Below, in pieces: positions 16,872-27,792 of a DNA stretch of 64,000 bases. The notes under the pieces were generated by a model. The model saw only the letters and a program-made list of their open reading frames with translations, did no database searches and was not told the origin of the DNA. This DNA comes from Devosia sp. Leaf420 (GTDB lineage Bacteria > Pseudomonadota > Alphaproteobacteria > Rhizobiales > Devosiaceae): positions 565,501 to 629,500 of the forward strand of contig NZ_LMQU01000010.1 of NCBI RefSeq assembly GCF_001425445.1, in the 5' to 3' direction. The first letter of the stretch is position 1, and the number at the start of each line of letters is the position of its first letter. Both the position numbers and the translations under genes were made by a program.

Positions 16872-17498
16872 TTGGCTTTCGACCTCACCGAAAAACGCTA
16901 CATCAAGGAAACCGGGCTCGAAGCGCGTATCTCGCGCATCGTCGAGCCGGTGGCCAATGGATTGGGCTATGCGCTGGTTCGGGTGAAGATCACGCCTGAA
17001 AACGGCTGCACCCTGCAGATCATGGCCGAAGACGAAAACGGCCGCTTCAACATCAATGATTGCGAAGCGCTGTCGAAGGATCTTTCGCCGGTTCTCGACG
17101 TCGAAGATCCGATCGAGCGCGAATATCACCTTGAAGTGTCCTCCGCCGGCATTGATCGACCGTTAGTGCGCAAGCGCGATTTCGAGCGTTTCCTGGGCCA
17201 CGAGGCCAAGGTCGAATTGCTCGACATGATCAATGGCCGCAAGCGTTTTCGGGGCGATATCATCGCCGTCGACGATGATGGCGTGACCATCCGCCTGCCC
17301 GATGCGCCTGGCGGCACCAATCCCGACCACAAGCTTGCGTTCTCGACCCTGTCGGAAGCCAAGCTCGTGATGACCGACAAATTGATGGATATGGCACGCG
17401 CCGATCAGGAACTGCATCCGATCGACGACGACGAGACCGAAACGGTCGAATATGCCGATGCCGACAACGACGATACTTTCTCCGAGGAGAACAAATAA
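16872..17498 (+). CDS. rimP: Ribosome maturation factor RimP
   Basis: 30S subunit assembly factor (208 residues). The N-terminal domain carries GLEARISRIVEPVANGLGYALVRVKI and the family signature LSPVLDVEDPIEREYHLEVSSAGIDRPL. An SH3-like C-terminal domain follows, then an acidic tail that continues to the stop. A TTG at 16872 is the only usable start after the in-frame stop at 16818, giving MAFDLTEKRYIKETGLEAR. Its stop is immediately followed by the nusA ATG. It is the first gene of the rimP-nusA-ylxR-infB operon. Confidence 0.94.
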   Translation: MAFDLTEKRYIKETGLEARISRIVEPVANGLGYALVRVKITPENGCTLQIMAEDENGRFNINDCEALSKDLSPVLDVEDPIEREYHLEVSSAGIDRPLVRKRDFERFLGHEAKVELLDMINGRKRFRGDIIAVDDDGVTIRLPDAPGGTNPDHKLAFSTLSEAKLVMTDKLMDMARADQELHPIDDDETETVEYADADNDDTFSEENK

Positions 17499-19094
17499 AT
17501 GGCCGTTAGCGCAAATCGCCTTGAGCTGCTGCAGATCGCGGATGCCGTCGCCCGCGAAAAGTCGATCGACCGTATGGTCGTGATCGAAGCGATGCAGGAT
17601 GCCATGGAAAAGGCCGCTAAGGGCCGTTATGGCGCCGAAACCGAAATCAAGGTCGAGATCAATCCGCGCTCGGGTGAAACCCGCATGTGGCGCCTCCTCG
17701 AAATCGTCGAGGAAGTCGAAGAGCCAAGCCGCCAGGTCAATCTCAAGTTCGCCAAGACCAAGTCGCCCGAAGCCAAGATTGGTGACTTCCTCACCGAGCC
17801 GCTGCCTCCGATGGAATTCGGCCGCATTGCTGCCCAGTCGGCCAAGCAGGTCATCGTGCAGAAGGTGCGCGATGCCGAGCGCGATCGCATGTTCGAAGAA
17901 TATTCGAGCCGCGTCGGCGAGATCGTCAACGGCACCGTCAAGCGCGTCGAATATGGCAATGTGATCGTCGATCTCGGCCGTGGCGAAGCCATCATTCGCC
18001 GCGACGAGCTGATCCCGCGCGAAATGTTCCGTTATGGCGATCGCGTCCGCGCCTATGTCTATGACGTGCGCCGCGAACAGCGTGGTCCACAGATTTTCCT
18101 CTCGCGCACTCATCCGCAGTTCATGGCCAAGCTGTTCATGCAGGAAGTGCCTGAAATCTATGATGGCGTGATCACCATCCGCTCGATCGCTCGCGATCCG
18201 GGTTCACGCGCCAAGATCGCTGTGACCTCGAACGATTCCTCGATCGACCCCGTCGGCGCCTGCGTCGGTATGCGCGGTAGCCGCGTTCAGGCCGTCGTCG
18301 CCGAACTTCAGGGCGAAAAGATCGACATCATTCCCTGGACTGACACCATTGCCGATCTCGTGGTTTCCGCGCTCCAGCCAGCCGATGTCGCCAAGGTCGT
18401 TCTCGACGAACAGGCCGAGCGCATCGAAGTCGTCGTTCCCGATGAACAGCTCTCGCTCGCCATCGGTCGCCGTGGCCAGAACGTACGCCTCGCGAGCCAG
18501 CTCATTGGCTGGGATATCGACATCCTGACCGAGCAGGAAGAAAGCGAACGCCGCCACAAAGAATTCACCGAACGCTCGACCCTGTTCATGCAGGCCCTTG
18601 ACGTTGACGAGATGGTTGCCCAACTATTGGCTTCGGAAGGCTTCTCTTCGGTCGAAGAGCTGGCCTATATCGAACCCAATGAAATCGCCTCGATCGAAGG
18701 TTTCGACGAAGAAACGGCCGGCGAAATCCAGAACCGCGCTTCTGAATATCTCGCCGAAATCGAACGCAAGTTCGATGATGAGCGTATTGCGCTTGGCGTC
18801 GACGAGGACCTTTATGAAATTCCGGGCCTCAACGCGGCTATGCTCGTTGCGCTCGGCAAGGAAGACATCAAGACCGTGGAAGACTTTGCCGGCTGCGCCG
18901 CTGACGATCTCGTCGGCTGGAGCGAACGCAAGGATGGCGAAACCAAGCGCTTCGAAGGGACTTTCAAGGATTTCCCGGTGAGCCGCGAAGAAGCTGAAGA
19001 CATGATCCTCCAGGCTCGCCTCCGCGCCGGCTGGATTACCGCCGATGAAGTCGCCGAAGAACAAGGCGACGACACGACGGAGGAAGCGGTCTAA
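17499..19094 (+). CDS. nusA: Transcription termination/antitermination protein NusA
   Basis: RNA-polymerase-associated elongation factor (531 residues) controlling pausing, termination and antitermination. Domain order is N-terminal polymerase-binding domain (1-130), S1 (about 135-200, [22 protein letters not shown]), KH1 and KH2 (about 205-345, with [13 protein letters not shown] and [14 protein letters not shown]), then two acidic helix-hairpin-helix repeats (about 365-505). The C-terminus is acidic. The ATG follows the rimP stop directly. Length and motifs are normal for Hyphomicrobiales. Confidence 0.97.
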   Translation: MAVSANRLELLQIADAVAREKSIDRMVVIEAMQDAMEKAAKGRYGAETEIKVEINPRSGETRMWRLLEIVEEVEEPSRQVNLKFAKTKSPEAKIGDFLTEPLPPMEFGRIAAQSAKQVIVQKVRDAERDRMFEEYSSRVGEIVNGTVKRVEYGNVIVDLGRGEAIIRRDELIPREMFRYGDRVRAYVYDVRREQRGPQIFLSRTHPQFMAKLFMQEVPEIYDGVITIRSIARDPGSRAKIAVTSNDSSIDPVGACVGMRGSRVQAVVAELQGEKIDIIPWTDTIADLVVSALQPADVAKVVLDEQAERIEVVVPDEQLSLAIGRRGQNVRLASQLIGWDIDILTEQEESERRHKEFTERSTLFMQALDVDEMVAQLLASEGFSSVEELAYIEPNEIASIEGFDEETAGEIQNRASEYLAEIERKFDDERIALGVDEDLYEIPGLNAAMLVALGKEDIKTVEDFAGCAADDLVGWSERKDGETKRFEGTFKDFPVSREEAEDMILQARLRAGWITADEVAEEQGDDTTEEAV

Positions 19095-19119
19095 GGACCG
19101 CTTTCTTCGGAGAAGTGTC

Positions 19120-19809
19120 TTGCCCCGGCCCGTTGAAACGATAAGAACATGTGCTCTCACCCGGCTCGAAAAGCCGGTTGAGGACCTTATTCGTTTCGTG
19201 CTCGGCCCAGATGGCACTATAGTGCCCGATACTGACGCCAAAGCCGAAGGCCGCGGCGTTTGGATAACGCTGAGCCATGCTTCGGTCGAAGAAGCTGTGC
19301 GCAAGAAGGCTTTTGCACGCAGCCTCAAGGAGCAGGTCACTGTCCCTGTCGATTTGGCAGACCTGACGCGCCTGCGCCTTGAACAAAGATTTTCTTCGGC
19401 TCTCGCCATGGCGCGAAAAGCCGGCCAGTTCACCTCTGGCGGCATGAAGGTGAAAAGTGCCATCGAGGGCGGTCAGCTTATCGCTCTCCTCTCGGCCACC
19501 GATGGTGCCGCCGATGGCAAGAACAAGATGCTGGGGGCCCTGCGCGCCCTCAATCATGCCCGACGCGAGGGCAGCGCAGCCGGTAAACAAGTGCCCCATT
19601 TCGAATTGCTCTCAAGCACGCAATTGGGTTTGGCACTTGGACTAGAAAATGTGATACATGCTGCCCTCATGACAGGGGCAGCAGCCCAATCGGCACTGGA
19701 AAAGGCCAATAGACTGGCCCGCTACATTGCCAATCCGACGGATAACGACACCGACCGCTCTGCGGCGTCCGGTGTGCTTTTGTCCGTGGAACAGGACGAA
19801 AGACGATAG
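19120..19809 (+). CDS. YlxR (DUF448) domain fused to an L7Ae-like domain
   Basis: RNA-binding protein of about 229 residues. The N-terminal YlxR domain includes [32 protein letters not shown] and [17 protein letters not shown]. The second half (about 105-200) resembles the ribosomal L7Ae/L30e fold ([18 protein letters not shown], then an ALLSATDGA strand), a fusion common in alphaproteobacteria. YlxR proteins act in ribosome assembly or transcription, but the exact role is unsettled. The preferred start is TTG at 19120 with GGAGAAG upstream; the frame is open to an ATG at 19045 that would overlap nusA by 50 nt. infB follows after 5 nt. Confidence 0.88.
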   Translation: MPRPVETIRTCALTRLEKPVEDLIRFVLGPDGTIVPDTDAKAEGRGVWITLSHASVEEAVRKKAFARSLKEQVTVPVDLADLTRLRLEQRFSSALAMARKAGQFTSGGMKVKSAIEGGQLIALLSATDGAADGKNKMLGALRALNHARREGSAAGKQVPHFELLSSTQLGLALGLENVIHAALMTGAAAQSALEKANRLARYIANPTDNDTDRSAASGVLLSVEQDERR

Positions 19810-19814
19810 GAAGT

Positions 19815-22673
19815 ATGGCTGATAACGACGACAAGCGTTCCGACGATGCTGGCGCGAAGAAGACACTGACCCTCAAGAGCGGGTCGGGTCTCGGGAATCG
19901 CGCGGGCACGTCGCGCGGTCCTTCGCGCTCGACGGTGGTCGTGGAAAAGCGCACCCGCGTTGTTCCAAAACCCGCCGGTGTGCCGGCCGGTGGCGCTCAG
20001 ACCGGCGGTGGCCGGCCGGGTGGCTCGGGTCGTCCGCAGGGCCGCCCCATGCAGACCCAGCGTGCTCCGCTTGGCCTCTCGGCTGCTGAAGCCGAAGCCC
20101 GTCAAAGGGCCCTTGCTCTCGCCGGCGCTCGCGCCGAAGAGGACAAGGAACGCTTTGCTGCCGAAGAAGCGCGCCGCATCGAAGACGACAATCGTCGCCG
20201 TCAGGTGCGCGAAGAAGCCGCTCGTCAGGAAGAAGAGCGTCGCCAGGCCGATGAAGCCCGTCGCGTCGAAGACGACGTCGTGGCTGCGCCTGTCGAAGAG
20301 GCTCCGGCACCAAGCGAACCTGAACAGCCGCGCGAACCCTTCGTGCCGGCCAGCCAGCGCAATCCGGGTCCGTCCCAGGTGCGCACGGTGTCGGGTCGTC
20401 CAGGCCAGGCTAGCCGTCCGCAGCGGAGCGAGCGTCCGTCCAACGAGCGCCCGACCGGCCGCCCGGATGGTGAACGTCCCAATCCGAACGCGCGTCCTAA
20501 CCCCAATGCACGCCCTGCCGGTTCGACTGGTACGCGTCCTGCCGGCTCGACTGGCACGCGTCCCGCTGGCACAGGAACTCGTCCGGCCGGCGATCGTCGT
20601 CCTGCCGGCGCCGGCATGGCCCCGATCGGCAATGTGCCGCCCGCCGCACCGAGCGAGGCCGATGGCCGTCGCGTTCGTACCGGCGCGCCACAGCAGCGTC
20701 CGACGACCGAAGCCGAACTCGAAAACGCTCGCCGCGCCTCGCGCGCTCAGCCCGAGCGTCCGTCGCGCCGCAATGACAATGACGCTTCGGCACGTGGTCG
20801 CCTGACCGTTTCGAGCGCCACGACGGAAAACGATCGCGATCGTGGTCCTTCGCTTGCGGCCATGAAGCGTCGTCGCGACAAGAAGATGGGCCGCAACCAG
20901 CAGGATGCGCCAAAACTCAGCCGCGAAGTCATCATCCCCGAAGTCATCACGGTCGCCGAACTGGCCAACCGCATGGCCGAACGCTCCGTCACCGTCATCA
21001 AGATGCTGATGCAGCAGGGCCAGATGGCGACTATCAACGATGTGATCGACGCCGATACGGCCGAACTGATCGCCTCGGAACTGGGCCACACGGTCAAGCG
21101 CGTTTCGGATGCCGACGTTGAAGAAGGTCTCTTCGACATCCAGTCCGACGATAAGGCCGAGGATCTGACCGATCGTGCGCCGGTCGTGACCATCATGGGT
21201 CACGTCGACCACGGCAAGACCTCGCTCCTTGACGCCATCCGCGAAGCCAATGTGGTTTCGGGCGAAGCCGGTGGCATCACCCAGCACATCGGCGCCTATC
21301 AGGTCGAAAAGAACGGCAGCAAGATCACGTTCCTCGATACCCCGGGCCACGAGGCGTTCACCGCCATGCGTGCTCGCGGTGCCCAGGCAACCGACATCGC
21401 CGTTCTCGTGGTGGCTGCAGACGACGGCGTCATGCCGCAGACGATCGAATCCATCAAGCACGCCAAGGCGGCTGGTGTTCCGATCATCGTCGCCATCAAC
21501 AAGATGGATAAGCCGGAAGCCAATCCGCAGCGCGTTCGCACTGAACTGTTGCAGCATGAAGTGTTCGTCGAATCGATGGGCGGCGACGTGCTCGACGTAG
21601 AAGTTTCGGCAAAGACCCAGGCTGGTCTCGACAAGCTCCTCGAAACCATCCTGCTGCAGGCCGAAGTTCTCGAACTTCGCGTTGCCCGTGATGGTCGCGC
21701 CGAAGGTCTTGTCATCGAAGCCAAGCTCGATCGTGGTCGCGGTGCCGTGGCAACGGTTCTCGTGCAGCGCGGTACGCTCTCCATTGGCGACATTCTCGTC
21801 GCTGGTACCGAGTTTGCCCGCGTTCGCGCCCTCATCAACGACAAGGGAGAACAGGTCAAATCCGCAGGTCCGTCCATTCCGGTGGAAGTCCTCGGCTTTA
21901 CCGGCGTGCCATCGGCAGGCGACCGCTTCTCGGTGGTCGAGACCGAAGCCCGTGCCCGTGAGGTCACCGAATATCGTCAGCGCGCCATCCGTGAAAAGAC
22001 GGCCGGCGGCGGTGCAACGAGCCTTGAGCAGATGATGAACCAGCTCAAGATCGCCGGGATCTCCAAGTTCCCGCTGATCATCAAGGCTGACGTGCAGGGT
22101 TCGGTCGAAGCCATCGTTGCTTCGCTCAACAAGCTCTCGACCGACGAAGTGTCGGCACAGATCCTGATGAGCGGCGTCGGCGGCATCACCGAGTCGGACG
22201 TCACCCTTGCGGCAGCGTCCAACGCCATCGTCATGGGCTTCAACGTCCGCGCCAACAAGCAGGCCAATGAGCTCGCGACCCGCGACGGTATCGAACTGCG
22301 CTACTACAACGTGATCTACGATCTCGTGGATGACGTGAAGAACGCCATGTCAGGTCTTCTCAAGCCGGAACGTCGCGAAACCTTCATCGGCTACGCAAAA
22401 ATTCTCGAAGTCTTCCAGATCACCAAGGTCGGCAAGGTTGCCGGTTGCCAGGTCACCGAAGGCATCGTGGAACGCGGCGCCGGCGTCCGTCTCCTCCGCG
22501 ACAACGTCGTTATCCACGAAGGCAAGCTCAAGACGCTCAAGCGCTTCAAGGACGAAGTCAAGGAAGTCCAAACCGGCCAGGAATGCGGTATGGCTTTCGA
22601 GAACTACGAAGACATCCGCGCCAACGACGTTATCGAATGCTTCCGCGTCGAGACCGTCCAGCGCACGCTCTAG
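19815..22673 (+). CDS. infB: Translation initiation factor IF-2
   Basis: GTPase (952 residues) that brings initiator fMet-tRNA to the 30S subunit and promotes subunit joining. A long low-complexity N-terminus (about 1-370) rich in Arg, Pro, Gly and Ala includes [20 protein letters not shown] repeats and a charged coiled-coil stretch around residues 90-155. IF2N lies near residues 370-430. The G domain starts with [16 protein letters not shown] (G1) and has DTPGHEAF (G3) and NKMDKPE (G4); domains II-IV follow. The operon ends with a strong terminator; rbfA and truB, normally next, are 17 kb away on the other strand. Confidence 0.97.
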   Translation: MADNDDKRSDDAGAKKTLTLKSGSGLGNRAGTSRGPSRSTVVVEKRTRVVPKPAGVPAGGAQTGGGRPGGSGRPQGRPMQTQRAPLGLSAAEAEARQRALALAGARAEEDKERFAAEEARRIEDDNRRRQVREEAARQEEERRQADEARRVEDDVVAAPVEEAPAPSEPEQPREPFVPASQRNPGPSQVRTVSGRPGQASRPQRSERPSNERPTGRPDGERPNPNARPNPNARPAGSTGTRPAGSTGTRPAGTGTRPAGDRRPAGAGMAPIGNVPPAAPSEADGRRVRTGAPQQRPTTEAELENARRASRAQPERPSRRNDNDASARGRLTVSSATTENDRDRGPSLAAMKRRRDKKMGRNQQDAPKLSREVIIPEVITVAELANRMAERSVTVIKMLMQQGQMATINDVIDADTAELIASELGHTVKRVSDADVEEGLFDIQSDDKAEDLTDRAPVVTIMGHVDHGKTSLLDAIREANVVSGEAGGITQHIGAYQVEKNGSKITFLDTPGHEAFTAMRARGAQATDIAVLVVAADDGVMPQTIESIKHAKAAGVPIIVAINKMDKPEANPQRVRTELLQHEVFVESMGGDVLDVEVSAKTQAGLDKLLETILLQAEVLELRVARDGRAEGLVIEAKLDRGRGAVATVLVQRGTLSIGDILVAGTEFARVRALINDKGEQVKSAGPSIPVEVLGFTGVPSAGDRFSVVETEARAREVTEYRQRAIREKTAGGGATSLEQMMNQLKIAGISKFPLIIKADVQGSVEAIVASLNKLSTDEVSAQILMSGVGGITESDVTLAAASNAIVMGFNVRANKQANELATRDGIELRYYNVIYDLVDDVKNAMSGLLKPERRETFIGYAKILEVFQITKVGKVAGCQVTEGIVERGAGVRLLRDNVVIHEGKLKTLKRFKDEVKEVQTGQECGMAFENYEDIRANDVIECFRVETVQRTL

Positions 22674-22698
22674 GCGTTCTCGCTCCTCAAGAAAAATC

Positions 22699-22726
22699 AG
22701 GCGCAGCCACGGCTGCGCCTTTTTTG
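22699..22726 (+). terminator. Intrinsic terminator after infB
   Basis: AGGCGCAGCC, a 2-nt loop and GGCTGCGCCT are followed by a run of seven T. It closes the rimP-nusA-ylxR-infB operon, exactly where rbfA would normally follow. Confidence 0.9.
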
Positions 22727-22762
22727 TTTTCTCTGTTCTCTTGCTTGTCGGCTTTATCCATT

Positions 22763-22807
22763 CTTCTTCCCCTCGGGGAGAAGGTGGCCCAACGGGCCGG
22801 ATGAGGG
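22763..22807. repeat. Intergenic palindromic element of the rhizobial type
   Basis: Two adjacent small hairpins: CTTCTTCCCC / GGGGAGAAG and GGCCC-AAC-GGGCC, followed by GGATGAGGGGG. Elements with this pattern are scattered between genes in many Hyphomicrobiales genomes. It lies just upstream of the HAD gene and may overlap its leader. Copy number elsewhere cannot be judged here. Confidence 0.55.
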
Positions 22808-22841
22808 GGCGGCCGAGCAGATCGCAGAAGCGGGGAACAAA

Positions 22842-23444
22842 ATGCAAAAAACTATTCTGATGGACGTCGATGGCGTCCTCGTCACCGGCCGCCCGCAAGA
22901 CGGTGCGCATCTCTTCACGGACCTTGAAGTCGACCTCGGCATTTCCCTTGAAGCCCTGCAGTCAGGCTTCTTTCGGCCCAGCTGGTCTGCCATCGTCACC
23001 GGACAGAAGAAGCTGGTCCCCGAACTGACCGAGGCTCTGAAAACCATCGCGCCTCACGTTTCAGCCCAGACACTGATCGACTACTGGTTCAAAAACGACT
23101 CGCGCCTCGACACCCAAGTTCGCGACGCCATGCGCGAGCTGCGCGCCGCCGCCCATCTGGTCTATCTCGCGACCAATCAAGAGCATCTTCGCGCCAGATA
23201 CCTCATGGAAACCCTCGCGCTTGGCGCCGAGGTCGACGGCATCTTCTATTCCGCCGCGATCGGCCACAAAAAGCCGAGCCCCGAATTCTATGCCCACGTT
23301 GGCCGTGCTCTCGCCAGCAAGGGCGACAGCATCGTTCTTATCGACGACACCGAAGCCAATGTCCTTGCTGCCCGCGCTCATGGCTGGTCTGCCATCCATT
23401 GGTTGCCCGGCATGACCATCCCTGCTGCCCTTGCCACCCTCTAG
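22842..23444 (+). CDS. HAD-family hydrolase (phosphatase-like)
   Basis: A 200-residue HAD superfamily enzyme, probably a phosphatase of the subfamily IA type. Motif I is DVDGVLV with nucleophile Asp8 and acid/base Asp10. Motif II is the Thr in YLATNQEHLRARYL, motif III is the Lys in GHKKPSPEFYAHV, and motif IV is VLIDDTEANVLAARAHGW. The cap region (about 20-95) is helical. The substrate is unknown. It is followed 13 nt later by a YcxB-like membrane protein and may be co-transcribed with it. Confidence 0.88.
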   Translation: MQKTILMDVDGVLVTGRPQDGAHLFTDLEVDLGISLEALQSGFFRPSWSAIVTGQKKLVPELTEALKTIAPHVSAQTLIDYWFKNDSRLDTQVRDAMRELRAAAHLVYLATNQEHLRARYLMETLALGAEVDGIFYSAAIGHKKPSPEFYAHVGRALASKGDSIVLIDDTEANVLAARAHGWSAIHWLPGMTIPAALATL

Positions 23445-23457
23445 TCCCGGAGCCTCG

Positions 23458-24042
23458 ATGCAGCCCTTCAGCCTCACCTATCAAGTCGACTTCGAGGATC
23501 TGTTCAAAGCCAGCGCCGTTGTTGCGCGTCATCGCTATCCCAAAGCCTATCGTGTCCGCGCCAATGCCATTCTCTACGGGACGATGGTGATCGGCGGTGC
23601 TCTTTCGGCCGCGGGCGGCATCTTGCTTCATAATACTGTCCTGCCGCAGGTGCCGGACTATGTGCTGATCTTCGTGCTCTTCATCCTTGTGGGCATCTTT
23701 TATTCCAAGGTGATGATCCCCTGGCTCTATCGCTACTCGGCCAAATATGTGAACGCGGCCCACCCGCGCAGCCCGATGCAGTTCACGGCGGACGATGCGG
23801 GCATTCGCTGGAAGGATGACGACATCGACTTCTTCCTGCGCTGGGGCGGCATTGAAGGCGTTTTCGCCACCCCTGAGAGCCTGAGCTTTCTCTCGGGCAT
23901 TATCGCCCTGGTCTTGCCTCTCGATGCCTTTCCAGATCCTGCTACGCGCAAAGCATTTCTGACCGAAGTCCTCGACCACATCACGCCCGAAGCCGCTGCG
24001 AAAAGCCGCGCGGACAAGAAGCTCATGGCGATGCTGGCCTAA
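23458..24042 (+). CDS. YcxB-like membrane protein
   Basis: A 194-residue protein resembling the YcxB family. It starts MQPFSLTYQVDFEDLFKAS and has two adjacent membrane helices near residues 39-58 (ILYGTMVIGGALSAAGGIL) and 66-86 (YVLIFVLFILVGIFYSKVMI). A soluble C-terminal domain follows, whose GIRWKDDDIDFFLRWGGIEGVFATPESLSFL matches the conserved YcxB core. Function is unknown. The ATG has GGAG ten bases upstream. Its 3' end overlaps the convergent kinase gene by 20 nt. Confidence 0.78.
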   Translation: MQPFSLTYQVDFEDLFKASAVVARHRYPKAYRVRANAILYGTMVIGGALSAAGGILLHNTVLPQVPDYVLIFVLFILVGIFYSKVMIPWLYRYSAKYVNAAHPRSPMQFTADDAGIRWKDDDIDFFLRWGGIEGVFATPESLSFLSGIIALVLPLDAFPDPATRKAFLTEVLDHITPEAAAKSRADKKLMAMLA

Positions 24043-24574
24043 AGGCTTCCGCATCAATCATGGCGCGCAACGTAGCGGCCAGTTCATTAGGCGATTGCAT
24101 CGCATCGACGGGGCGTCCAAATATTGGATCGGCGTGCGCCGCAACGCATTGAGCCGAGCGCCTGATTTCAAACTCTCCCAGCGGACGCTTTTCCGATGCT
24201 GCCCGCGCCTCGAGCCGCTCGCGTACTGTCGCCAGCGGCGCAATGAGACAGAGCTTGAGCACCGGCGCTGTCTGCGCCAGTTTTGTCTCTAGCGCGGTGA
24301 AATATGCTTTGTCTGTGAAGGCCATTGGCAGGATCACAATCCGTGCGCTTCGATGCTTCAGCACCGCTTGCATGATGATCAACCGGCGCCAAAGCGCCAT
24401 GTCCTGATAATTGGCCGGTTTTCGTTTCATGCCGAGCAGGAACGCGGGCGTGCGTTGCAGCACGTAGCCCACATCCTCAGGATCGGAAATGACCGCGCCG
24501 GACATGTCCGCAGCGAGGCGCTTCGCAAGCGTCGTCTTCCCGATGCCGAATGAGCCATTGATAAGGACGAACAT
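24023..24574 (-). CDS. P-loop nucleotide kinase-like protein
   Basis: An ATP-binding protein of 183 residues with an N-terminal Walker A GSFGIGKTTLAKRL (residues 8-21) and helical lid-like regions rich in Arg. The size and layout fit the AAA/adenylate-kinase-like group that includes shikimate and gluconate kinases and TmrB-like resistance proteins; I cannot assign a substrate. The ERLEARAASEKRPLGEFEIRRSAQC segment could be the lid. It overlaps the convergent YcxB-like gene by 20 nt. Confidence 0.75.
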   Translation of the reverse strand: MFVLINGSFGIGKTTLAKRLAADMSGAVISDPEDVGYVLQRTPAFLLGMKRKPANYQDMALWRRLIIMQAVLKHRSARIVILPMAFTDKAYFTALETKLAQTAPVLKLCLIAPLATVRERLEARAASEKRPLGEFEIRRSAQCVAAHADPIFGRPVDAMQSPNELAATLRAMIDAEAFRPASP

Positions 24575-24615
24575 ATTGGGACGCTAACAGTGGCGGATGC
24601 CCCTGGCGATCCCCC

Positions 24616-24652
24616 AAAACAGAAAGAGCCCGCTCCTTGCGGAACGGGCTCT
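24616..24652 (-). terminator. Terminator downstream of the L,D-transpeptidase
   Basis: Arms AGAGCCCGTTCC and GGAGCGGGCTCT around a 4-nt GCAA loop (one mismatch) are followed on the minus strand by TTTCTGTTTT. It lies about 120 nt beyond the L,D-transpeptidase stop and shields the kinase gene, which is transcribed in the same direction. Confidence 0.72.
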
Positions 24653-24770
24653 GAAATGCCGGAAGCGGGTGACTACGGTATGGTCCGCAACCGGCAATTT
24701 TCTAAAAACTGTCAGAGAATACTCCGACAGGTCTATTACGCGGACATTGCGTCCTGGTTGCGTAACAGGA

Positions 24771-25421
24771 TTAGGCGTTGATCACCGTTACGCGTGTTCC
24801 AACCGGAACGCGAGAGTAGAGGTCGATCACATCCTGGTTCATCAACCGAATACAGCCGGACGACACATTGGTGCCGATGGTGTAGGGCTCGGTGGTGCCG
24901 TGAATGCGGAACAGGGTATCGGCGCCGTTCTTGTAGAGATAAAGCGCGCGCGGCCCGAGTGGGTTGGTTTCGCCCGGTGCCATACCGCCGGCATAGGGGC
25001 CGTAACGGTCTGGTTCGCGCGCGATCATCGACTTGGTAGGGGTCCAGCGCGGCCATTCAGCCTTGCGCCCGATCGTGGCATTGCCACGGAACACCAGAGC
25101 TTCGTCCTTGCCGACGCCAACGCCGTAACGCAGCGCACGATTGTTCTCCATCACGAGATAGAGGTAGTGCGCCGGCGTATCGACGACGATCGTGCCCGGA
25201 CGTTCGGTCGTGAAATATTCCACTTCCTGGCGCCACCACTTGGGGTCAACACGGCGCAGGTCCATCGCCGCAACCGGATAGGGTTCCGACGGCATTGGGC
25301 CATACATGCGCACGTAATAGGGGTCGATGACCGGTTCCTGCATCACAGGCTGGCGGGTAGTGGAGCAGGCAGCCAGGGTGGTGGCGGACAGGCCGAGGAG
25401 AAACAAGCGGCGGGAAATCAA
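24771..25421 (-). CDS. L,D-transpeptidase lipoprotein (YkuD domain)
   Basis: Peptidoglycan or outer-membrane-protein crosslinking enzyme (216 residues), acting in the periplasm through a catalytic cysteine. The lipoprotein signal ends LAAC with the acylated Cys at 19. The YkuD domain occupies about residues 75-216, with His174 (RIHGTTEPY) and catalytic Cys190 (SSGCIRL), the complete HxxxxxxxxxxxxxxSSGCIR pattern. In alphaproteobacteria such enzymes make 3-3 crosslinks and link outer-membrane proteins to peptidoglycan. It is a single gene flanked by terminators. Confidence 0.92.
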   Translation of the reverse strand: MISRRLFLLGLSATTLAACSTTRQPVMQEPVIDPYYVRMYGPMPSEPYPVAAMDLRRVDPKWWRQEVEYFTTERPGTIVVDTPAHYLYLVMENNRALRYGVGVGKDEALVFRGNATIGRKAEWPRWTPTKSMIAREPDRYGPYAGGMAPGETNPLGPRALYLYKNGADTLFRIHGTTEPYTIGTNVSSGCIRLMNQDVIDLYSRVPVGTRVTVINA

Positions 25422-25594
25422 AACTCAAACCTCTGGAGGGCAATGGGACATCGAGACAATGCCTCGTCCCTTGCAGTAACGCTTCTGCCGCTTAACGTGG
25501 CACGAATGCGGCAGTTCCTCGCCACAATGTGATCACAGTCTGACCTGTTGCTAAAAAAGCACAGGTCTCACGCGGCTGTGAATTTCTGGCCAGG

Positions 25595-25624
25595 AAAAAG
25601 GGTCCGGACTTTGGTCCGAACCCT
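25595..25624 (-). terminator. Intrinsic terminator after pnp
   Basis: On the minus strand AGGGTTCGGACC, a 3-nt loop and the complementary GTCCGGACCCT are followed by TTTTTCC. It lies 23 nt after the pnp stop. The rest of the 226-bp gap before the L,D-transpeptidase gene holds nothing I recognise. Confidence 0.85.
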
Positions 25625-25647
25625 AACGTGAAAAGGCTTAGTAGACC

Positions 25648-27792
25648 TTATTCGGCGTCGGCTTCTTTGGCTTCCTTGACCAGTTCCTTGCCGGTTGCCT
25701 GATCGACAACCTTCATGGAGAGGCGGACCTTGCCGCGCTCGTCAAAGCCGAGGAGCTTGACCCAGACCTTGTCGCCTTCCTTGACCACGTCGGTGGTCTT
25801 GGCAACGCGAGCTTCGGCAAGCTGGGAAATATGGACGAGACCGTCCTTGGCGCCAAAGAAGTTCACGAAGGCGCCGAAATCGGCGGTCTTGACCACGGTG
25901 CCCTGGTAGATCGCGCCGACTTCAGCTTCGTCGGTGATCGACTTGATCCACTTGATCGCAGCTTCGATCTGGGTGCCGTCCGAGGACGAAACCTTCACGG
26001 TGCCATCGTCTTCGATGTTGATCTTGGCGCCGGTCTTTTCGACGATTTCGCGAATGACCTTGCCACCGGTGCCGATCACTTCACGGATCTTGTCGGTCGG
26101 GATCTTCAGCGTTTCGATGCGGGGAGCGAATTCGCCCACTTCGCCACGGCTTTCAGAAAGCGCACTGGCCATTTCGCCGAGGATGTGGATACGACCGTCC
26201 TTGGCCTGGGCCAGGGCGATCTTCATGATCTCTTCGGTGATGCCAGCGATCTTGATATCCATCTGGAGCGAGGTCACGCCCTGATCGGTACCAGCCACCT
26301 TGAAGTCCATGTCGCCGAGGTGATCTTCGTCGCCGAGGATGTCGGAAAGAACCGCAAACTTCTCGCCTTCGAGGATCAGACCCATGGCAATACCGGCCAC
26401 GGGACGCTTCATCGGCACGCCGGCATCCATCAGTGCGAGCGAAGTGCCGCAGACGGTTGCCATCGAGGAAGAGCCGTTCGACTCGGTGATTTCCGATACC
26501 ACGCGGACGGTGTAGGGGAATTCTTCCATCGACGGACGGATCGGGTTGATCGCGCGCCAGGCGAGCTTGCCATGGCCGATTTCGCGACGGCCGGGCGAAC
26601 CCATGCGACCAGCTTCACCAACCGAGTAGGGAGGGAAGTTGTAGTGCAGCAGGAAGTTTTCCTTCTTGGTGCCTTCGAGCGAGTCGATGAACTGCTCGTC
26701 TTCGGCCGTACCAAGAGTTGCAACCACCAGTGCCTGGGTTTCGCCACGCGTAAAGATGGCCGAGCCATGGGTGCGGGGCAGAACGCCGACTTCGGCAAGG
26801 ATCGGGCGAACGGTCTTGAGGTCGCGGCCGTCGATGCGGGCGCCGGTATCAAGAATGTTCCAGCGCACGATCTTGGCCTGGAGATTGTGGACGACTTCGC
26901 CCAGTTCTTCCTTGGCGAGTTCGCCTGCTTCGATCTTGGCAGCAAAAGCTTCCTTGACCTTGGCATTGGCGGCATCGACCGCAGCATAGCGCTGGGCCTT
27001 TTCGGTGATCTGGTAGGCAGCGCGCAGATCGGCTTCGGCAATGGCCAGAACTTCGGCTTCGAGCGCCGAGAAGTCCGGAGCCTGGAAGTCGCGCGGTTCC
27101 TTGGCGGCAAGTTCGGCGAGCTTGATGATCGCCTGGATCACCTTGGCGCTTTCGGCATGGCCGAACATCACGGCGCCGAGCATGACCTCTTCAGAAAGCT
27201 CCTGAGCTTCCGATTCAACCATCAGCACGGCATCCTGCGTGCCGGCCATGACGAGATCGAGCTTGGAATCCGAACGGCGATCAATGGAAGGGTTCAGCAC
27301 ATAGGCGCCATCGATATAGGCGACGCGCGCAGCGCCGATCGGGCCCATGAAAGGCACGCCGGAGATGGTGAGGGCAGCCGAGGCTGCGACCATGGCGAGC
27401 ACGTCTGGATTGTTTTCCATGTCGTGCTGCAGAACGGTGACGACCACCTGGGTCTCGTTCTTGTAGCCATCGGGGAAGAGCGGGCGGATCGGACGGTCGA
27501 TGAGGCGGCTTGTCAGCGTCTCGTTCTCGGTCGGACGGCCTTCACGCTTGAAATAGCCACCCGGGATCTTGCCGGCGGCAAAATACTTTTCCTGGTAGTT
27601 CACGGTCAGCGGGAAGAAGTCCTGGCCGGGCTTGGCCGACTTGGCCGAAACCACGGTCGCGAGCAGCACGGTCTCACCCAGCGTCGCGAGCACGGCGCCA
27701 TCGGCCTGGCGGGCGATCTTGCCGGTTTCGAGCGTCAGCGGCTGACCGCCCCAGTTGAGCTCAACCTTGTGGTGATCAAACTTGATCGACAT
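25648..27792 (-). CDS. pnp: Polyribonucleotide nucleotidyltransferase
   Basis: PNPase (714 residues), the trimeric 3'-5' phosphorolytic exoribonuclease of mRNA decay. Two RNase PH-like domains are present (N-terminal [22 protein letters not shown]; second domain with [15 protein letters not shown]). A KH domain ([30 protein letters not shown], about 560-620) and an S1 domain ([20 protein letters not shown], about 630-695) follow. The ATG at 27792 ([16 protein letters not shown]) matches the family better than ATGs at 27804 or further upstream. It follows rpsO, as in most bacteria, but on the strand opposite to nusA-infB. Confidence 0.97.
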   Translation of the reverse strand: MSIKFDHHKVELNWGGQPLTLETGKIARQADGAVLATLGETVLLATVVSAKSAKPGQDFFPLTVNYQEKYFAAGKIPGGYFKREGRPTENETLTSRLIDRPIRPLFPDGYKNETQVVVTVLQHDMENNPDVLAMVAASAALTISGVPFMGPIGAARVAYIDGAYVLNPSIDRRSDSKLDLVMAGTQDAVLMVESEAQELSEEVMLGAVMFGHAESAKVIQAIIKLAELAAKEPRDFQAPDFSALEAEVLAIAEADLRAAYQITEKAQRYAAVDAANAKVKEAFAAKIEAGELAKEELGEVVHNLQAKIVRWNILDTGARIDGRDLKTVRPILAEVGVLPRTHGSAIFTRGETQALVVATLGTAEDEQFIDSLEGTKKENFLLHYNFPPYSVGEAGRMGSPGRREIGHGKLAWRAINPIRPSMEEFPYTVRVVSEITESNGSSSMATVCGTSLALMDAGVPMKRPVAGIAMGLILEGEKFAVLSDILGDEDHLGDMDFKVAGTDQGVTSLQMDIKIAGITEEIMKIALAQAKDGRIHILGEMASALSESRGEVGEFAPRIETLKIPTDKIREVIGTGGKVIREIVEKTGAKINIEDDGTVKVSSSDGTQIEAAIKWIKSITDEAEVGAIYQGTVVKTADFGAFVNFFGAKDGLVHISQLAEARVAKTTDVVKEGDKVWVKLLGFDERGKVRLSMKVVDQATGKELVKEAKEADAE

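Noticed and set aside
19722..21557. 611-residue open frame opposite infB
   Set aside because: It lies antisense to the low-complexity N-terminus of IF-2, is a mix of Arg, Gly and Thr repeats, and has no ribosome-binding site.
22674..22841. Hidden rbfA gene after infB
   Set aside because: Only a terminator and a palindromic repeat are present; rbfA is at 40296-40703.
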